Source: Pelagibacterales bacterium SAG-MED01
Lineage (GTDB): Bacteria; Pseudomonadota; Alphaproteobacteria; Pelagibacterales; Pelagibacteraceae
Direction of reading: 5' to 3'
Assembly: GCA_014654455.1 (NCBI GenBank)
Contig: JACWCY010000001.1
Location: 208,113-272,112, forward strand
Length of the DNA stretch: 64,000 nucleotides
This document shows positions 18,042 through 26,319 of the stretch, in pieces; within the stretch, counting starts at the first letter, position 1, and each line of letters opens with the position of its first letter. The notes below the pieces were generated by a model. It had not been told where the DNA came from and did no database searches. It saw nothing but the letters and a program-made list of their open reading frames with translations. The position numbers were made by a program, and so were the translations under genes.

Positions 18042-19274
18042 TTATATTGTGTCAGACCATTTTTTCAATCTATCCACCCCCTCTGCAACTTTTGGAGCTA
18101 AATTTTTAATTGTCACATTATCTAAATTTTCGTTTTTTTTATATTCTTGCATAAAATTTTTTCCATCAAAATCTGTAAAGCTTAGTCTAGCTAGCATTTT
18201 TTTTTTATCAAAACCAAAGTCGACTCCAGGTAATAAAGCTACTCCTGTTTTTTCAAGAATATTTTTACACATTTCAGATGATGAGCTAAATTTTGATTTT
18301 GCATTAACAAATTCAGGCATCAAATAAAAACCACCTTGAGATTTGTTTATTAAAATATTATTAGAATTCAAATTTTCATAAACATAATTTCCAACAGCTT
18401 TAAGAATTTCTTTTGATGATTTTATATAATTCAAATGATTTCCCTCATAAGCCTTAATCGCTGCATATTGGATAGGTGCACTAACAGCTGAAAAAGTTTC
18501 ACTTGCTAAAACACTTAATGTGTCTCCTATAATCTTCAAATTTTTAGGTATAATAAAATATCCTAATCTCCAACCTCCAGCACCACACCATTTACTTAAA
18601 CCGGTGCTTATAATAGTTTTTTCAGGACAAAAATTTGAAATAGATTTGTAATCATTGTTAAAACTAAGTTCTGAGTAAATCTCATCAGATAAAACTAATA
18701 GATTATATTTTTTAACAATCTGACTTATTTCTTCTAAATTTTCACAAATTTGACCAGAAGGATTGTTGGGAGAATTTAAGAATAATAGGTAATTTTTTTT
18801 TTTATTCTTCAAAATAATTTTTTCAATTTCAGATCCAGTTGGAAACCAGTTATTTTCTCTTTTTGTTTGAAGTAATTGAACTTTATTTCTACCAATGATT
18901 GCTTGTGGCATGTAAGAAACCCAACTAGGAACTGGGAGTATAACTTCGCCATCAAAAATAACATGCAATAAAAACATTAATTCTTTAGATCCAGGTCCTA
19001 TAATTACATTATTAGATGTATAACTATAATTTTTTTTAGTTGATGTATATTTCGCAATCGAATTTCTTAGATCATCAAGTCCTTGCATGGGCAAATATTT
19101 GTTCTGATGAGCATTATTTTTTAATTCATTTACAATATCAGTTGGAATTTGAAATGGTGATTGGCCAAAGCCAAACTTAAAAATTTTTTTTCCTTTTATC
19201 TCAAGTTTTTTAGAAATTTCATTAATTTTTAAAGTCGAAGATGGTTCTAAATTTTTAACAATATCTTTTAACAT
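18042..19274 (-). CDS. PLP-dependent class I/II aminotransferase
   Basis: A 410-residue fold-type I aminotransferase. The N-N-P-S-G motif near residue 167, the Schiff-base lysine in S-T-G-L-S-K-W-C-G-A-G-G-W-R (~residue 228) and the late G-V-A-L-L-P-G-V-D-F-G carboxylate-binding region are all present. This resembles the aspartate/aromatic or alanine aminotransferase group; the amino donor cannot be assigned. It is a single gene on the minus strand, divergent from the helicase gene. Confidence 0.88.
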   Translation of the reverse strand: MLKDIVKNLEPSSTLKINEISKKLEIKGKKIFKFGFGQSPFQIPTDIVNELKNNAHQNKYLPMQGLDDLRNSIAKYTSTKKNYSYTSNNVIIGPGSKELMFLLHVIFDGEVILPVPSWVSYMPQAIIGRNKVQLLQTKRENNWFPTGSEIEKIILKNKKKNYLLFLNSPNNPSGQICENLEEISQIVKKYNLLVLSDEIYSELSFNNDYKSISNFCPEKTIISTGLSKWCGAGGWRLGYFIIPKNLKIIGDTLSVLASETFSAVSAPIQYAAIKAYEGNHLNYIKSSKEILKAVGNYVYENLNSNNILINKSQGGFYLMPEFVNAKSKFSSSSEMCKNILEKTGVALLPGVDFGFDKKKMLARLSFTDFDGKNFMQEYKKNENLDNVTIKNLAPKVAEGVDRLKKWSDTI

Positions 19275-19451
19275 TTTTTAATTTAATTTAATTTATGTTA
19301 TAGAAATATTTTTAATTATGCTAAACTAAGTTTGATTAAATAGTAAAATGAGAACTTTTTATCATCCGATTCGGTCATGTTTTAGTCTATTTTTGTTCTT
19401 TAAGACTAACTACATCTGGTAGATAAAAATTAAGATATACCAAAGATAGAA
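19275..19451. promoter_or_regulatory. divergent promoter region, aminotransferase/helicase
   Basis: A 177-base AT-rich gap between divergent genes. Visible structure includes a small dyad CCGATTCGG (near 19367) and an inverted repeat TTAGTCT/AGACTAA separated by about 16 bases (near 19381-19411). Either could lie in the helicase mRNA leader. No recognised regulator site or riboswitch is seen. Confidence 0.3.
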
Positions 19452-21932
19452 ATGATGAAAAATAAAATTACTGCTGTTCTTGGTCCAACAAATACAGGCA
19501 AAACTCATTTGGCTATTGAAACTATGTTGTCTTTTGACAGTGGAATGATTGGGTTTCCACTTAGATTGCTAGCTAGAGAAGTTTACGATAAAGTTATTAA
19601 AAAGACTAGTTTAGATAAAGTTGCTTTAATTACTGGAGAAGAAAAAATTATTCCTCCAAATGCAAGATATTTCCTATGTACAGTTGAGTCTATGCCTATT
19701 GATAAATATTTAGATTTTGTTGCTGTTGATGAAATACAAATGTGTGCGGATCATGAACGAGGTCATATATTTACTGATCGACTATTAAATACAAGAGGTA
19801 ATAAATTAACTATGTTAATGGGTTCAAATACTATTAAAGATGTAATTTCAAAATTAGATGAGGATATAGAGTTTATAAATAGAAATAGGTTATCTAAACT
19901 TACCTATACTGGTCATAAAAAAATATCCAGAATAAATAGAAAAACTGCAATTATTGCATTTTCAGCAGAAGAGGTTTATGCCATAGCAGAGCTAGTTAGA
20001 AGGCAAAAAGGTGGTGCAGCGATTGTTATGGGGTCGCTTAGTCCAAAAACTAGAAATGCTCAAGTTGAATTATATCAATCAGGAGATGTAGATTTTTTAA
20101 TTGCTACAGACGCTATAGGAATGGGTATAAATATGGATCTAGATCATGTTTATTTTTCAAACTTGAAAAAATTTGATGGCAAAAAACTAAGGAAATTAAA
20201 TTTGTCAGAAATAGGACAAATTGCAGGAAGAGCAGGTAGGTACTTAAATGATGGAAACTTTGGTGTTACTGGACAATGCAAGGAAATAAATGCCGAAGAG
20301 GTTGATTTATTGGAAAATCATAAATTTGAAAAAATTCAATCTTTGTTTTGGAGAAATTCTAATTTAAATTTTGACAATCCTTTTAAACTAATAAAGTCTT
20401 TAGATGAAAAACCACATAAAAGTTGGTTAAGAAAAATTCATGAATGTGAAGATGAAAAGGCTTTAAAGTTTTTCTTAAATGATAAAAATTTAGATAAGAT
20501 TGATTTTAATAAAGAAAAATTAAATCTTTTATGGGAATGTTGTCAAATACCTGATTTTGTCAAGAAGACTTACGGCAATCATTATCAAGTTATTGGAAAT
20601 GTTTTTAAATATTTAAATAGTAAAAAAGGTAAAATTACTGATGATTTCATGCGACTACAATTGATTAAACTGGATAAATTAGAAGGAAATGTAGATTCTT
20701 TATCGAATAGAATTGCAAATGTTAGAACTTGGTCTTATGTTTCAAATAAAATTAATTGGGTTGAAAATCAAAATTATTGGATAGAAAAAACTAAATTATT
20801 AGAGGACAAACTATCAGATAGGCTTCATGAAGAACTTACTAAAACTTTTATTGATAAACGAGCAAGTGTTCTCGCTAGAGGATTAAAACAAGATATGGAA
20901 TTTAATACTAAAATTTTGGAAAATAATGATGTAATGATTGATGATCAGTTTATAGGAAAAATAAACGGACTTAAATTAGAATTAGATCTAAAAAAAGGGG
21001 CTTTAGAAACAGATATAAAATCTCTAAAAAAAGCGGCCAGACATACCGTAGGTCCTGAGCTTGAAAAAAGAATTCAAAGTATAATTGAGACAGGTTTAAT
21101 TGAATTAAAAGATGATTTTAAAATTTATTGGAATAAATTTTCTATTGGAAAATTAATGCCAGGAAAAGATTATTTGAATCCAAATTTTGAATTAATAGTT
21201 GATGACATTTTAGAACAAAATCAAAAACATAAATTAATTAATTTTATTGAAAAATGGCTTAAGAATAAAATTAATAAGATTCTAGAAAGCCTAATTGATT
21301 TAAAAAATCTAAAAAAAGAAAACTCCTCAGTTAAAGCTCTTGCATATCAATTATATGAGAATAATGGAGTGCTTAAAAGAGAACAGGTTTCTGAATACCT
21401 TAAAAAACTGGAACAAAACGAAAGAAAAATTTTGAGAGATCTTGGGGTAAAATTTGGTAGGTACCATGTTTTTCTTCACAGATTGATAAAACCAGAAGCT
21501 GTATCATTAAGAACATTGCTTTGGAAAAATTATCACCAAAAATACTTTGATTTAAAACCTCCAACTTTTGGTTTAAATTTTTTAAATGATAAAAATAAAA
21601 CTAATAAAAATTTTATGTTACTTTGTGGATTTGAAAAATTTGAAAATTTTTTTGTAAGAATTGATATTCTAGAAAGATTATTTATGCAAATAATAAATTA
21701 TGACTCTAAAGAAACTAAAGAAATAAAAATGATACCAGAAATGTTAAATTTACTTGGCTGTAACAAAGATAATTTCAAAAAACTTTTACGAAGTATGAAC
21801 TATAAAATTATAGAAAAAAATGATGAATTATTTTTCAAATATATGCCCAAAAAAAGCAATAAGTTAAAAAATGAAAAAAAAACTACAAAAGAAAATCCTT
21901 TTATTGTATTAAAAAATTTCAATTTCAATTAA
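19452..21932 (+). CDS. Suv3-like superfamily II RNA helicase
   Basis: An 826-residue protein whose N-terminal 350 residues form an SF2 helicase core. Walker A is G-P-T-N-T-G-K-T at residues 11-18, motif II is D-E-I-Q (~93-96) rather than DEAD, and motif VI is Q-I-A-G-R-A-G-R-Y. This set is characteristic of the Suv3 family, whose mitochondrial members partner with PNPase or RNase II in RNA decay. Alphaproteobacteria often have such a homologue. The C-terminal half is Lys/Glu/Asn-rich with no clear domain. It heads a plus-strand cluster with TerB-like, ferredoxin and CarD genes. No direct evidence links it to the pnp gene 26 kb away. Confidence 0.85.
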   Translation: MMKNKITAVLGPTNTGKTHLAIETMLSFDSGMIGFPLRLLAREVYDKVIKKTSLDKVALITGEEKIIPPNARYFLCTVESMPIDKYLDFVAVDEIQMCADHERGHIFTDRLLNTRGNKLTMLMGSNTIKDVISKLDEDIEFINRNRLSKLTYTGHKKISRINRKTAIIAFSAEEVYAIAELVRRQKGGAAIVMGSLSPKTRNAQVELYQSGDVDFLIATDAIGMGINMDLDHVYFSNLKKFDGKKLRKLNLSEIGQIAGRAGRYLNDGNFGVTGQCKEINAEEVDLLENHKFEKIQSLFWRNSNLNFDNPFKLIKSLDEKPHKSWLRKIHECEDEKALKFFLNDKNLDKIDFNKEKLNLLWECCQIPDFVKKTYGNHYQVIGNVFKYLNSKKGKITDDFMRLQLIKLDKLEGNVDSLSNRIANVRTWSYVSNKINWVENQNYWIEKTKLLEDKLSDRLHEELTKTFIDKRASVLARGLKQDMEFNTKILENNDVMIDDQFIGKINGLKLELDLKKGALETDIKSLKKAARHTVGPELEKRIQSIIETGLIELKDDFKIYWNKFSIGKLMPGKDYLNPNFELIVDDILEQNQKHKLINFIEKWLKNKINKILESLIDLKNLKKENSSVKALAYQLYENNGVLKREQVSEYLKKLEQNERKILRDLGVKFGRYHVFLHRLIKPEAVSLRTLLWKNYHQKYFDLKPPTFGLNFLNDKNKTNKNFMLLCGFEKFENFFVRIDILERLFMQIINYDSKETKEIKMIPEMLNLLGCNKDNFKKLLRSMNYKIIEKNDELFFKYMPKKSNKLKNEKKTTKENPFIVLKNFNFN

Positions 21933-21938
21933 AAAGTT

Positions 21939-22352
21939 ATGTTTTTTAAAAATAATAAAGAAAATAACAAAGTTCAAGATTTAGACAAAATTGCAGCTTT
22001 ATTAATTCATGCAGCTAAAATAGATCAAAATTATTCAAGCCAAGAAGAAGAAATTATTAAACAAACTCTTTTAAAGATTGGTGCTAATAACGAAAGTATA
22101 AAAATAATAATTAATAATGGTAAAAAAATTGAAGAAGACTCTAATCAAATCCTAGAGTTTACTAAAGAAGTAAAAAATATGAATGAAGATAATAAAATTA
22201 AAATTATAGAGGCTCTGTGGAAAATTATTTATTCTAATAAAGATGCTGATATTTATGAAACTAACTTAATGAGAAGACTTGCAGGATTGTTGTATATTGA
22301 CAGTAAAATAATGGGTGATATTAAAGATAAAATTAAAAAAGAAAATTTATAA
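21939..22352 (+). CDS. TerB-family protein
   Basis: A 137-residue helical, acidic protein. The stretch [12 protein letters not shown], followed by a Gln/Glu-rich turn, and later [10 protein letters not shown] match the two pseudo-repeats of TerB/DjlA-N domains, which bind divalent metal through acidic residues. The function in this context is unknown; tellurite resistance should not be assumed. It starts seven bases after the helicase stop, and its stop overlaps the ferredoxin start by one base. Confidence 0.72.
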   Translation: MFFKNNKENNKVQDLDKIAALLIHAAKIDQNYSSQEEEIIKQTLLKIGANNESIKIIINNGKKIEEDSNQILEFTKEVKNMNEDNKIKIIEALWKIIYSNKDADIYETNLMRRLAGLLYIDSKIMGDIKDKIKKENL

Positions 22353-22678
22353 TGACCTACATAGTTAACGACAAATGTATCAAGTGTAAATTAATGGACT
22401 GTGTTGAAGTTTGTCCTGTTGATTGTTTCTATGAGGGAAAAAATATGCTTGTAATTAAACCGGAGGAGTGTATAGATTGTGGCGTTTGTGAACCAGAATG
22501 TCCTGTGGATGCTATCAAAGCGGATACAGAGTCTGGGAGCGAAAAATGGTTAGAAATCAATAAACAGTATTCTGAAATCTGGCCCAACATAACGGAAAAA
22601 AAAGATCCTCCAGCGGATCATGAAAAATTTAAAGATGAGCAAGATAAGTTTGAAAAATATTTTAAAGAAAACATTTAA
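22352..22678 (+). CDS. fdxA: 7Fe ferredoxin (3Fe-4S/4Fe-4S)
   Basis: A 108-residue seven-iron ferredoxin acting as a low-potential electron carrier. The first cluster region has C9, C12, C17, C21 and C25 ([17 protein letters not shown]). The second has [12 protein letters not shown] (~residues 40-51). The C-terminal ~50 residues form the extension usual for this type. It is coupled by a TAATG overlap to the TerB-like gene. Its 3' end overlaps the apparent start of carD by up to 59 bases. Confidence 0.95.
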   Translation: MTYIVNDKCIKCKLMDCVEVCPVDCFYEGKNMLVIKPEECIDCGVCEPECPVDAIKADTESGSEKWLEINKQYSEIWPNITEKKDPPADHEKFKDEQDKFEKYFKENI

Positions 22679-23525
22679 AAAAAAATCAGTAAAATTGGTG
22701 AAAAAAAAAGTAGCAAAAAAGACTACTAAATTAAAAGTCAATAAATCAAAGACAATTTCAAATAAAAAACAAAAAAAAATCATTAAGTTAAAAAATTTAA
22801 AAAGTAAAAAAATTATCAATAAAAAATTAGTTAAAAAGAATAATGAAAAAATTGAAAATAAAACTGAAAATTTAAGAATTTCAAAAGGTAATGAAATCAA
22901 ACCTGAAATAAAGAAAGTAAAAAAACAAGAAACTGAAAAGAAAGAATACAAAGTTAAAGATTATGTTGTTTACCCAAAACATGGTGTAGGGCAAATCATT
23001 GAGTTTAAAAAAATCAGTATTGGTGGAATTGATGTAGAGACTTATATAATTAAGTTTGAAAAAGACAAAGCTAACGGAATGGTCCCAGTAAATAAACAAT
23101 CTCACCTTAGACCATTAGCTACCATAAACCAGGTTAACAAGTGTATTTCAATACTCAAAAGTAAACCAAAAATTAAAAGATCAATGTGGAGTCGAAGAGC
23201 TCAAGAATACGAAGCTAAAATATCATCGGGCAAGATATATGAGTTGGCTGAAGTTGTAAGAGATCTAAATAAAGGAGATGATTTAATGGTTGATCAATCT
23301 TACAGTGAAAGACAGTTATTTGAGAAAGCTTATGAAAGAATGTTATCTGAATTTCAAATTATTTTAAATATTTCATTAGAAGACACTCAAAAAAAACTAG
23401 ATAAGGCTTTAAAAAGAAATTTAGAAAATCAATCTAAACCTACGGCGACCACTCCTAAAAATCCATCATCTGATTTACCTGTTGAAGAAACTATTTCTGA
23501 TACAGATGAAAATATAGAGGAATAA
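22620..23525 (+). CDS. carD: CarD/CdnL-family transcriptional regulator with long lysine-rich N-terminal tail
   Basis: A 301-residue protein in this reading. A CarD RNA-polymerase-interacting domain begins near residue 115 with [15 protein letters not shown]. The DNA-contacting helical domain follows, including W-S-R-R-A-Q-E-Y-E. CarD proteins bind the RNAP beta subunit and stabilise open complexes. Residues ~8-105 are dominated by Lys with Asn, Ser and Thr, resembling histone H1-like tails. The start is uncertain: ATG at 22620, ATG at 22635 and TTG at 22695 are all possible, and no in-frame ATG comes later before the domain, so the tail is genuine. Confidence 0.88.
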   Translation: MKNLKMSKISLKNILKKTFKKKSVKLVKKKVAKKTTKLKVNKSKTISNKKQKKIIKLKNLKSKKIINKKLVKKNNEKIENKTENLRISKGNEIKPEIKKVKKQETEKKEYKVKDYVVYPKHGVGQIIEFKKISIGGIDVETYIIKFEKDKANGMVPVNKQSHLRPLATINQVNKCISILKSKPKIKRSMWSRRAQEYEAKISSGKIYELAEVVRDLNKGDDLMVDQSYSERQLFEKAYERMLSEFQIILNISLEDTQKKLDKALKRNLENQSKPTATTPKNPSSDLPVEETISDTDENIEE

Positions 23526-23527
23526 AA

Positions 23528-23569
23528 AAAAACGCCTCTCACACGTAAATCGTTATGAGAAGCGTTTTT
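23528..23569. terminator. bidirectional intrinsic terminator between carD and the polycationic peptide gene
   Basis: Stem AAAAACGC(C)TCTCA / TGAGA(A)GCGTTTTT with one mismatch and a 14-base loop, just after the carD stop. On the plus strand it ends in five T. On the minus strand it ends in about ten T, serving the peptide gene as well. Its GC-rich core stands out in this AT-rich sequence. Confidence 0.9.
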
Positions 23570-23588
23570 AATAAAGAATACTAAATAA

Positions 23589-23663
23589 TTATCTTCTTCT
23601 TCTTTTTTTAGCTTTCTTTGCTTTTTTCTTAGCTTTCTTTGCTTTTTTTCTTCTCTTAGGCAT
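23589..23663 (-). CDS. 24-residue polycationic Lys/Arg/Ala peptide
   Basis: A tiny gene encoding Met-Pro followed only by Lys, Arg and Ala: two Lys/Arg clusters flank an A-K-K-A-K-K-K-A-K-K-A-K-K core, and the C-terminus is four Arg. An AGGGAG Shine-Dalgarno sits six bases before the ATG. A TTGACA -35 box, a 9-bp leader hairpin and a downstream terminator complete the unit, so this is very probably expressed. Function is unknown. By composition it could bind rRNA or DNA, like very small basic ribosomal proteins (bS22/bTHX type) or histone-like tails. I recognise no family. The alternative is a chance frame in a CTT/TTT-rich stretch. Confidence 0.65.
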   Translation of the reverse strand: MPKRRKKAKKAKKKAKKAKKRRRR

Positions 23664-23684
23664 CTTTAGCTCCCTTTTTAGTTA

Positions 23685-23705
23685 AACGAATCAAAATGAT
23701 TCGTT
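23685..23705 (-). promoter_or_regulatory. leader hairpin upstream of the polycationic peptide gene
   Basis: A perfect 9-bp inverted repeat AACGAATCA/TGATTCGTT with a three-base loop. It lies between the proposed promoter and the Shine-Dalgarno (23670-23675), so it would sit almost at the 5' end of the mRNA. It may stabilise the transcript or serve as a regulator-binding dyad. Confidence 0.55.
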
Positions 23706-23714
23706 ATTAAGTTA

Positions 23715-23743
23715 TTTTTATTTTTTTATGCACGTTATGTCAA
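23715..23743 (-). promoter_or_regulatory. candidate sigma70 promoter for the polycationic peptide gene
   Basis: Read on the minus strand: a consensus -35 box TTGACA (23738-23743), a 17-base spacer, and TAAAAA as a weak -10 box (23715-23720). Transcription would start near 23708. The remainder of the gap to 23862 is AT-rich with nothing else recognised. Confidence 0.5.
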
Positions 23744-23862
23744 TTCTTTAATTAAATTTAAAATTTATAAAAAATATTTCAAAAATTTTTTTTTCTCTTA
23801 TAATTCAAATGTTTAAAAAAGTTAGTGTTTATGCGTATAATAAACTAATTTCTTAAATATTT

Positions 23863-25563
23863 TTAATAATGTTTTTCAAATTCATTTTTATATTTTTTAA
23901 TTATTTTATATCTTTTTAATTTTAAAGTTGGTGTCATCATTCCATTTTCAATCGTAAATTGTTCTTTAATTACAAAAAATTTTTTAATTTTTTCTATTTT
24001 TGATAAATTTTTATTTATTTTTTCTATTTCTTTATAAATTATTTCTTCTTTTATAGTTTTTTTATCTTTTGAAAGAACTAATAAAGCGATTAAATAAGGT
24101 TTGTTATCACCATAAACTAGTGCTTGTTCTATAAAATCAATTTTTATCAAATCATTTTCAATTTTTACTGGCGAAATGTTGTCACCTCCCGGTGTAATCA
24201 ATATGTCTTTCTTTCTATCGGTAATTTTTAAATATCCATTTTCAAATTGCCCTATATCTCCTGTTGATAACCATCCATCTTTTAAAACATTATTAGTTTC
24301 TTCTTGATTGTTCCAATATCCTAACATTACATTTTCTCCCTTAATTAATATTTCACCGTCTTCTGCGATTTTAACTTTATTTCCAAAAAAAGGAGGCCCT
24401 ACAGTCTCAATTCTAATATCTGATATCGGATTACAACTAACTACCGGAGATGTTTCAGTGAGACCATATCCCTGAAGAGTTGGTAAACCAATAGCATTTA
24501 AAAAATTACCAACTTCTTCATCTAGTGCCCCACCTCCAGATATAAAAGCTTTTAATGATCCACCAAATTGGACTTTAATCTTTTTTCTTACCGTAATGTC
24601 ACAAATTTTTTGAAATATACTATCTAAAAAAGATATCTTTTTTTTTAGTAATTTCTTTTCACCCAAATTTAATGTTTTATTTATTAAAAATTTTTTTATA
24701 CCCTCAGCCTTACTGAAATTTGATTTTATCTTTTGGTATAAATTTTGATAAAATCTTGGAACTGCAGTCATGATATCAGGATTACATTCTCCCATATTTT
24801 TAATCAATTTATCTATACTCTCAGCATAAAAGACTTTTGCACCAACAGCTATTTGAACAAACTGCACTGTATGTTCATAAGAATGGGATAGTGGTAACCA
24901 AGTCAAAAATTTTGGTTTAGATGATATAATTTCTTTAAGCAAATCATAAGAACCTTCACAATTATTTAAAATACCACCATGACTTAACATTACTCCTTTG
25001 GGGTTTCCCTGTGTGCCAGAAGTATAAATTATACAGGCAAGATCTTTTCTTTCTAATCCTAAATTAATTAAGTCTTTTTTTTTATAAACTTCATTTTCAA
25101 AAATTTTTTTTATATTTATAATTTTTTTATAATCACTTTTAATATCTTCAAAAGTAATAACTATTTTTATGAAGTTGTTTTTTTTAATTAATAAATCAAT
25201 CTTGTCATATTGAAATTGATCTGAAACAATAATGACCGAAGGTTTACAATCATTAATAAGATACTCATAATCTCTTTCTGTATATGTAGTATAAGCTGGT
25301 ACAGTAACTCCTTTTGTAGTCATTATAGCTAAATCTGAAATTAACCATTCGGGTCTATTATCTGAGATTAACAAACATCGATCATTTTTTTTTAAATATT
25401 TTCCTAATTCATCTGATAATTTTTGAATACAATCCAAAGTCTTTTGCCAAGTAAAAATATTATCTGGAGTTTTAAGTGATTTTAAAAAAATATTATTCGG
25501 ATCTTGTTGATTGAACTGAAAGTTAAACAGCTCTAATAGATTATTATATTTATTTAATTCCAT
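23863..25563 (-). CDS. fadD: AMP-forming long-chain acyl-CoA synthetase
   Basis: Activates a fatty acid with ATP and CoA. The 566 residues carry the ANL-superfamily motifs: the P-loop Y-T-S-G-T-Q-G-N-P-K-G-V (~residue 180), the Q-G-Y-G-L-T-E-T-S-P adenylate motif, and S-T-G-D-I-G with the hinge region D-R-K-K-D-I-L-I-T-P-G-G. A longer in-frame start at 25599 lies inside tRNA-Leu and is rejected; ATG at 25563 begins M-E-L-N-K-Y-N-N. That ATG is only six bases after the tRNA CCA end, with no room for a Shine-Dalgarno. Confidence 0.9.
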   Translation of the reverse strand: MELNKYNNLLELFNFQFNQQDPNNIFLKSLKTPDNIFTWQKTLDCIQKLSDELGKYLKKNDRCLLISDNRPEWLISDLAIMTTKGVTVPAYTTYTERDYEYLINDCKPSVIIVSDQFQYDKIDLLIKKNNFIKIVITFEDIKSDYKKIINIKKIFENEVYKKKDLINLGLERKDLACIIYTSGTQGNPKGVMLSHGGILNNCEGSYDLLKEIISSKPKFLTWLPLSHSYEHTVQFVQIAVGAKVFYAESIDKLIKNMGECNPDIMTAVPRFYQNLYQKIKSNFSKAEGIKKFLINKTLNLGEKKLLKKKISFLDSIFQKICDITVRKKIKVQFGGSLKAFISGGGALDEEVGNFLNAIGLPTLQGYGLTETSPVVSCNPISDIRIETVGPPFFGNKVKIAEDGEILIKGENVMLGYWNNQEETNNVLKDGWLSTGDIGQFENGYLKITDRKKDILITPGGDNISPVKIENDLIKIDFIEQALVYGDNKPYLIALLVLSKDKKTIKEEIIYKEIEKINKNLSKIEKIKKFFVIKEQFTIENGMMTPTLKLKRYKIIKKYKNEFEKHY

Positions 25564-25569
25564 AAATTT

Positions 25570-25654
25570 TGGTGGGCGAAGAGAGAATCGAACTCTCACT
25601 TCTTGCGAAACACGATTTTGAGTCGTGCGCGTCTACCAGTTCCGCCATTCGCCC
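25570..25654 (-). tRNA. tRNA-Leu (anticodon CAA)
   Basis: On the minus strand the acceptor stem GGGCGAA/TTCGCCC closes a class II tRNA of 85 bases. The anticodon stem CACGA/TCGTG surrounds loop CTCAAAA (anticodon CAA, reading TTG), followed by a long variable arm and the T-loop TTCGATT. The CCA end is encoded at 25570-25572. Confidence 0.97.
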
Positions 25655-25713
25655 TTAATTGTTTAATTATTAATTAAATAGTATAAGAACTAAAATTATA
25701 TTAAAACCAAAAA

Positions 25714-26319
25714 ATGTTTATAACACTTTACAAAAAATGTTTAGATCTAGCAGCTCACAAAAGCTCTAAATATTATTTAGCTTTTGTTTCTTTTATTGAA
25801 AGCTCTTTTTTTCCTATACCACCAGATGTGATGGTAATACCAATGGTTATTGCTAAAAAAAACGATTTTATTAAGATTTTTCTTATTGCAACATTTTTTT
25901 CTGTTCTAGGTGGTGTGTTTGGTTACCTAATAGGATTATTTTTCTTCGATGTAGGAATACAAATTATGAATTTTTATGGTTATGAAGATAAAGTTAACAA
26001 TTTAAAAACAAATCTATCGCAAGGTAATGGTTTTTATGCTTGGCTCGGCATACTTTTTTTAGCAGGATTTACTCCCTTACCTTACAAGGTTTTTACTATT
26101 GTAAGTGGTGTAATTGGTTTTAATTTGCCAATTTTTATTTTAATAAGTTTAATCTCTAGAGGATTAAGATTCTTTATTGTCTCATATTTATCTTTTAAAT
26201 TTGGTGATTTATTTACTAAATTTATGAATCAGCATGGTTCTAAATGGTTTACAATAATTGGATTATTGATCATTATTATTGCATTAATTTTTTATATAAT
26301 TTTTAAATCTAATGTCTAA
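25714..26319 (+). CDS. YqaA-type VTT/DedA-related membrane protein
   Basis: A 201-residue inner-membrane protein with four or five hydrophobic segments. The E-S-S-F-F-P-I-P-P-D-V start region, the G-G-V-F-G-Y-L-I-G segment and the F-T-P-L-P-Y-K-V-F-T-I-V-S-G-V re-entrant motif match the VTT (SNARE-associated/DedA) superfamily, YqaA branch. Relatives are implicated in lipid flipping and membrane homeostasis; no specific role can be assigned. It overlaps dsbB by eight bases. Confidence 0.82.
   Translation: MFITLYKKCLDLAAHKSSKYYLAFVSFIESSFFPIPPDVMVIPMVIAKKNDFIKIFLIATFFSVLGGVFGYLIGLFFFDVGIQIMNFYGYEDKVNNLKTNLSQGNGFYAWLGILFLAGFTPLPYKVFTIVSGVIGFNLPIFILISLISRGLRFFIVSYLSFKFGDLFTKFMNQHGSKWFTIIGLLIIIIALIFYIIFKSNV

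Noticed and set aside
21939..22352. Tellurite-resistance operon based on the TerB-like gene
   Set aside because: No terA/C/D/Z neighbours; the TerB fold alone occurs in many unrelated contexts.
22550..22951. Open frame on the minus strand rich in Phe/Leu
   Set aside because: It is the antisense of the lysine-rich carD tail (AAA/AAG read as TTT/CTT) and of fdxA; the hydrophobicity is an artefact of poly-A codons.
25564..25599. N-terminal extension of the acyl-CoA ligase (M-R-V-R-F-S-L-R-P-P-K-F)
   Set aside because: These codons overlap the 3' end of tRNA-Leu; the residues are not part of the enzyme family and ATG at 25563 fits better.
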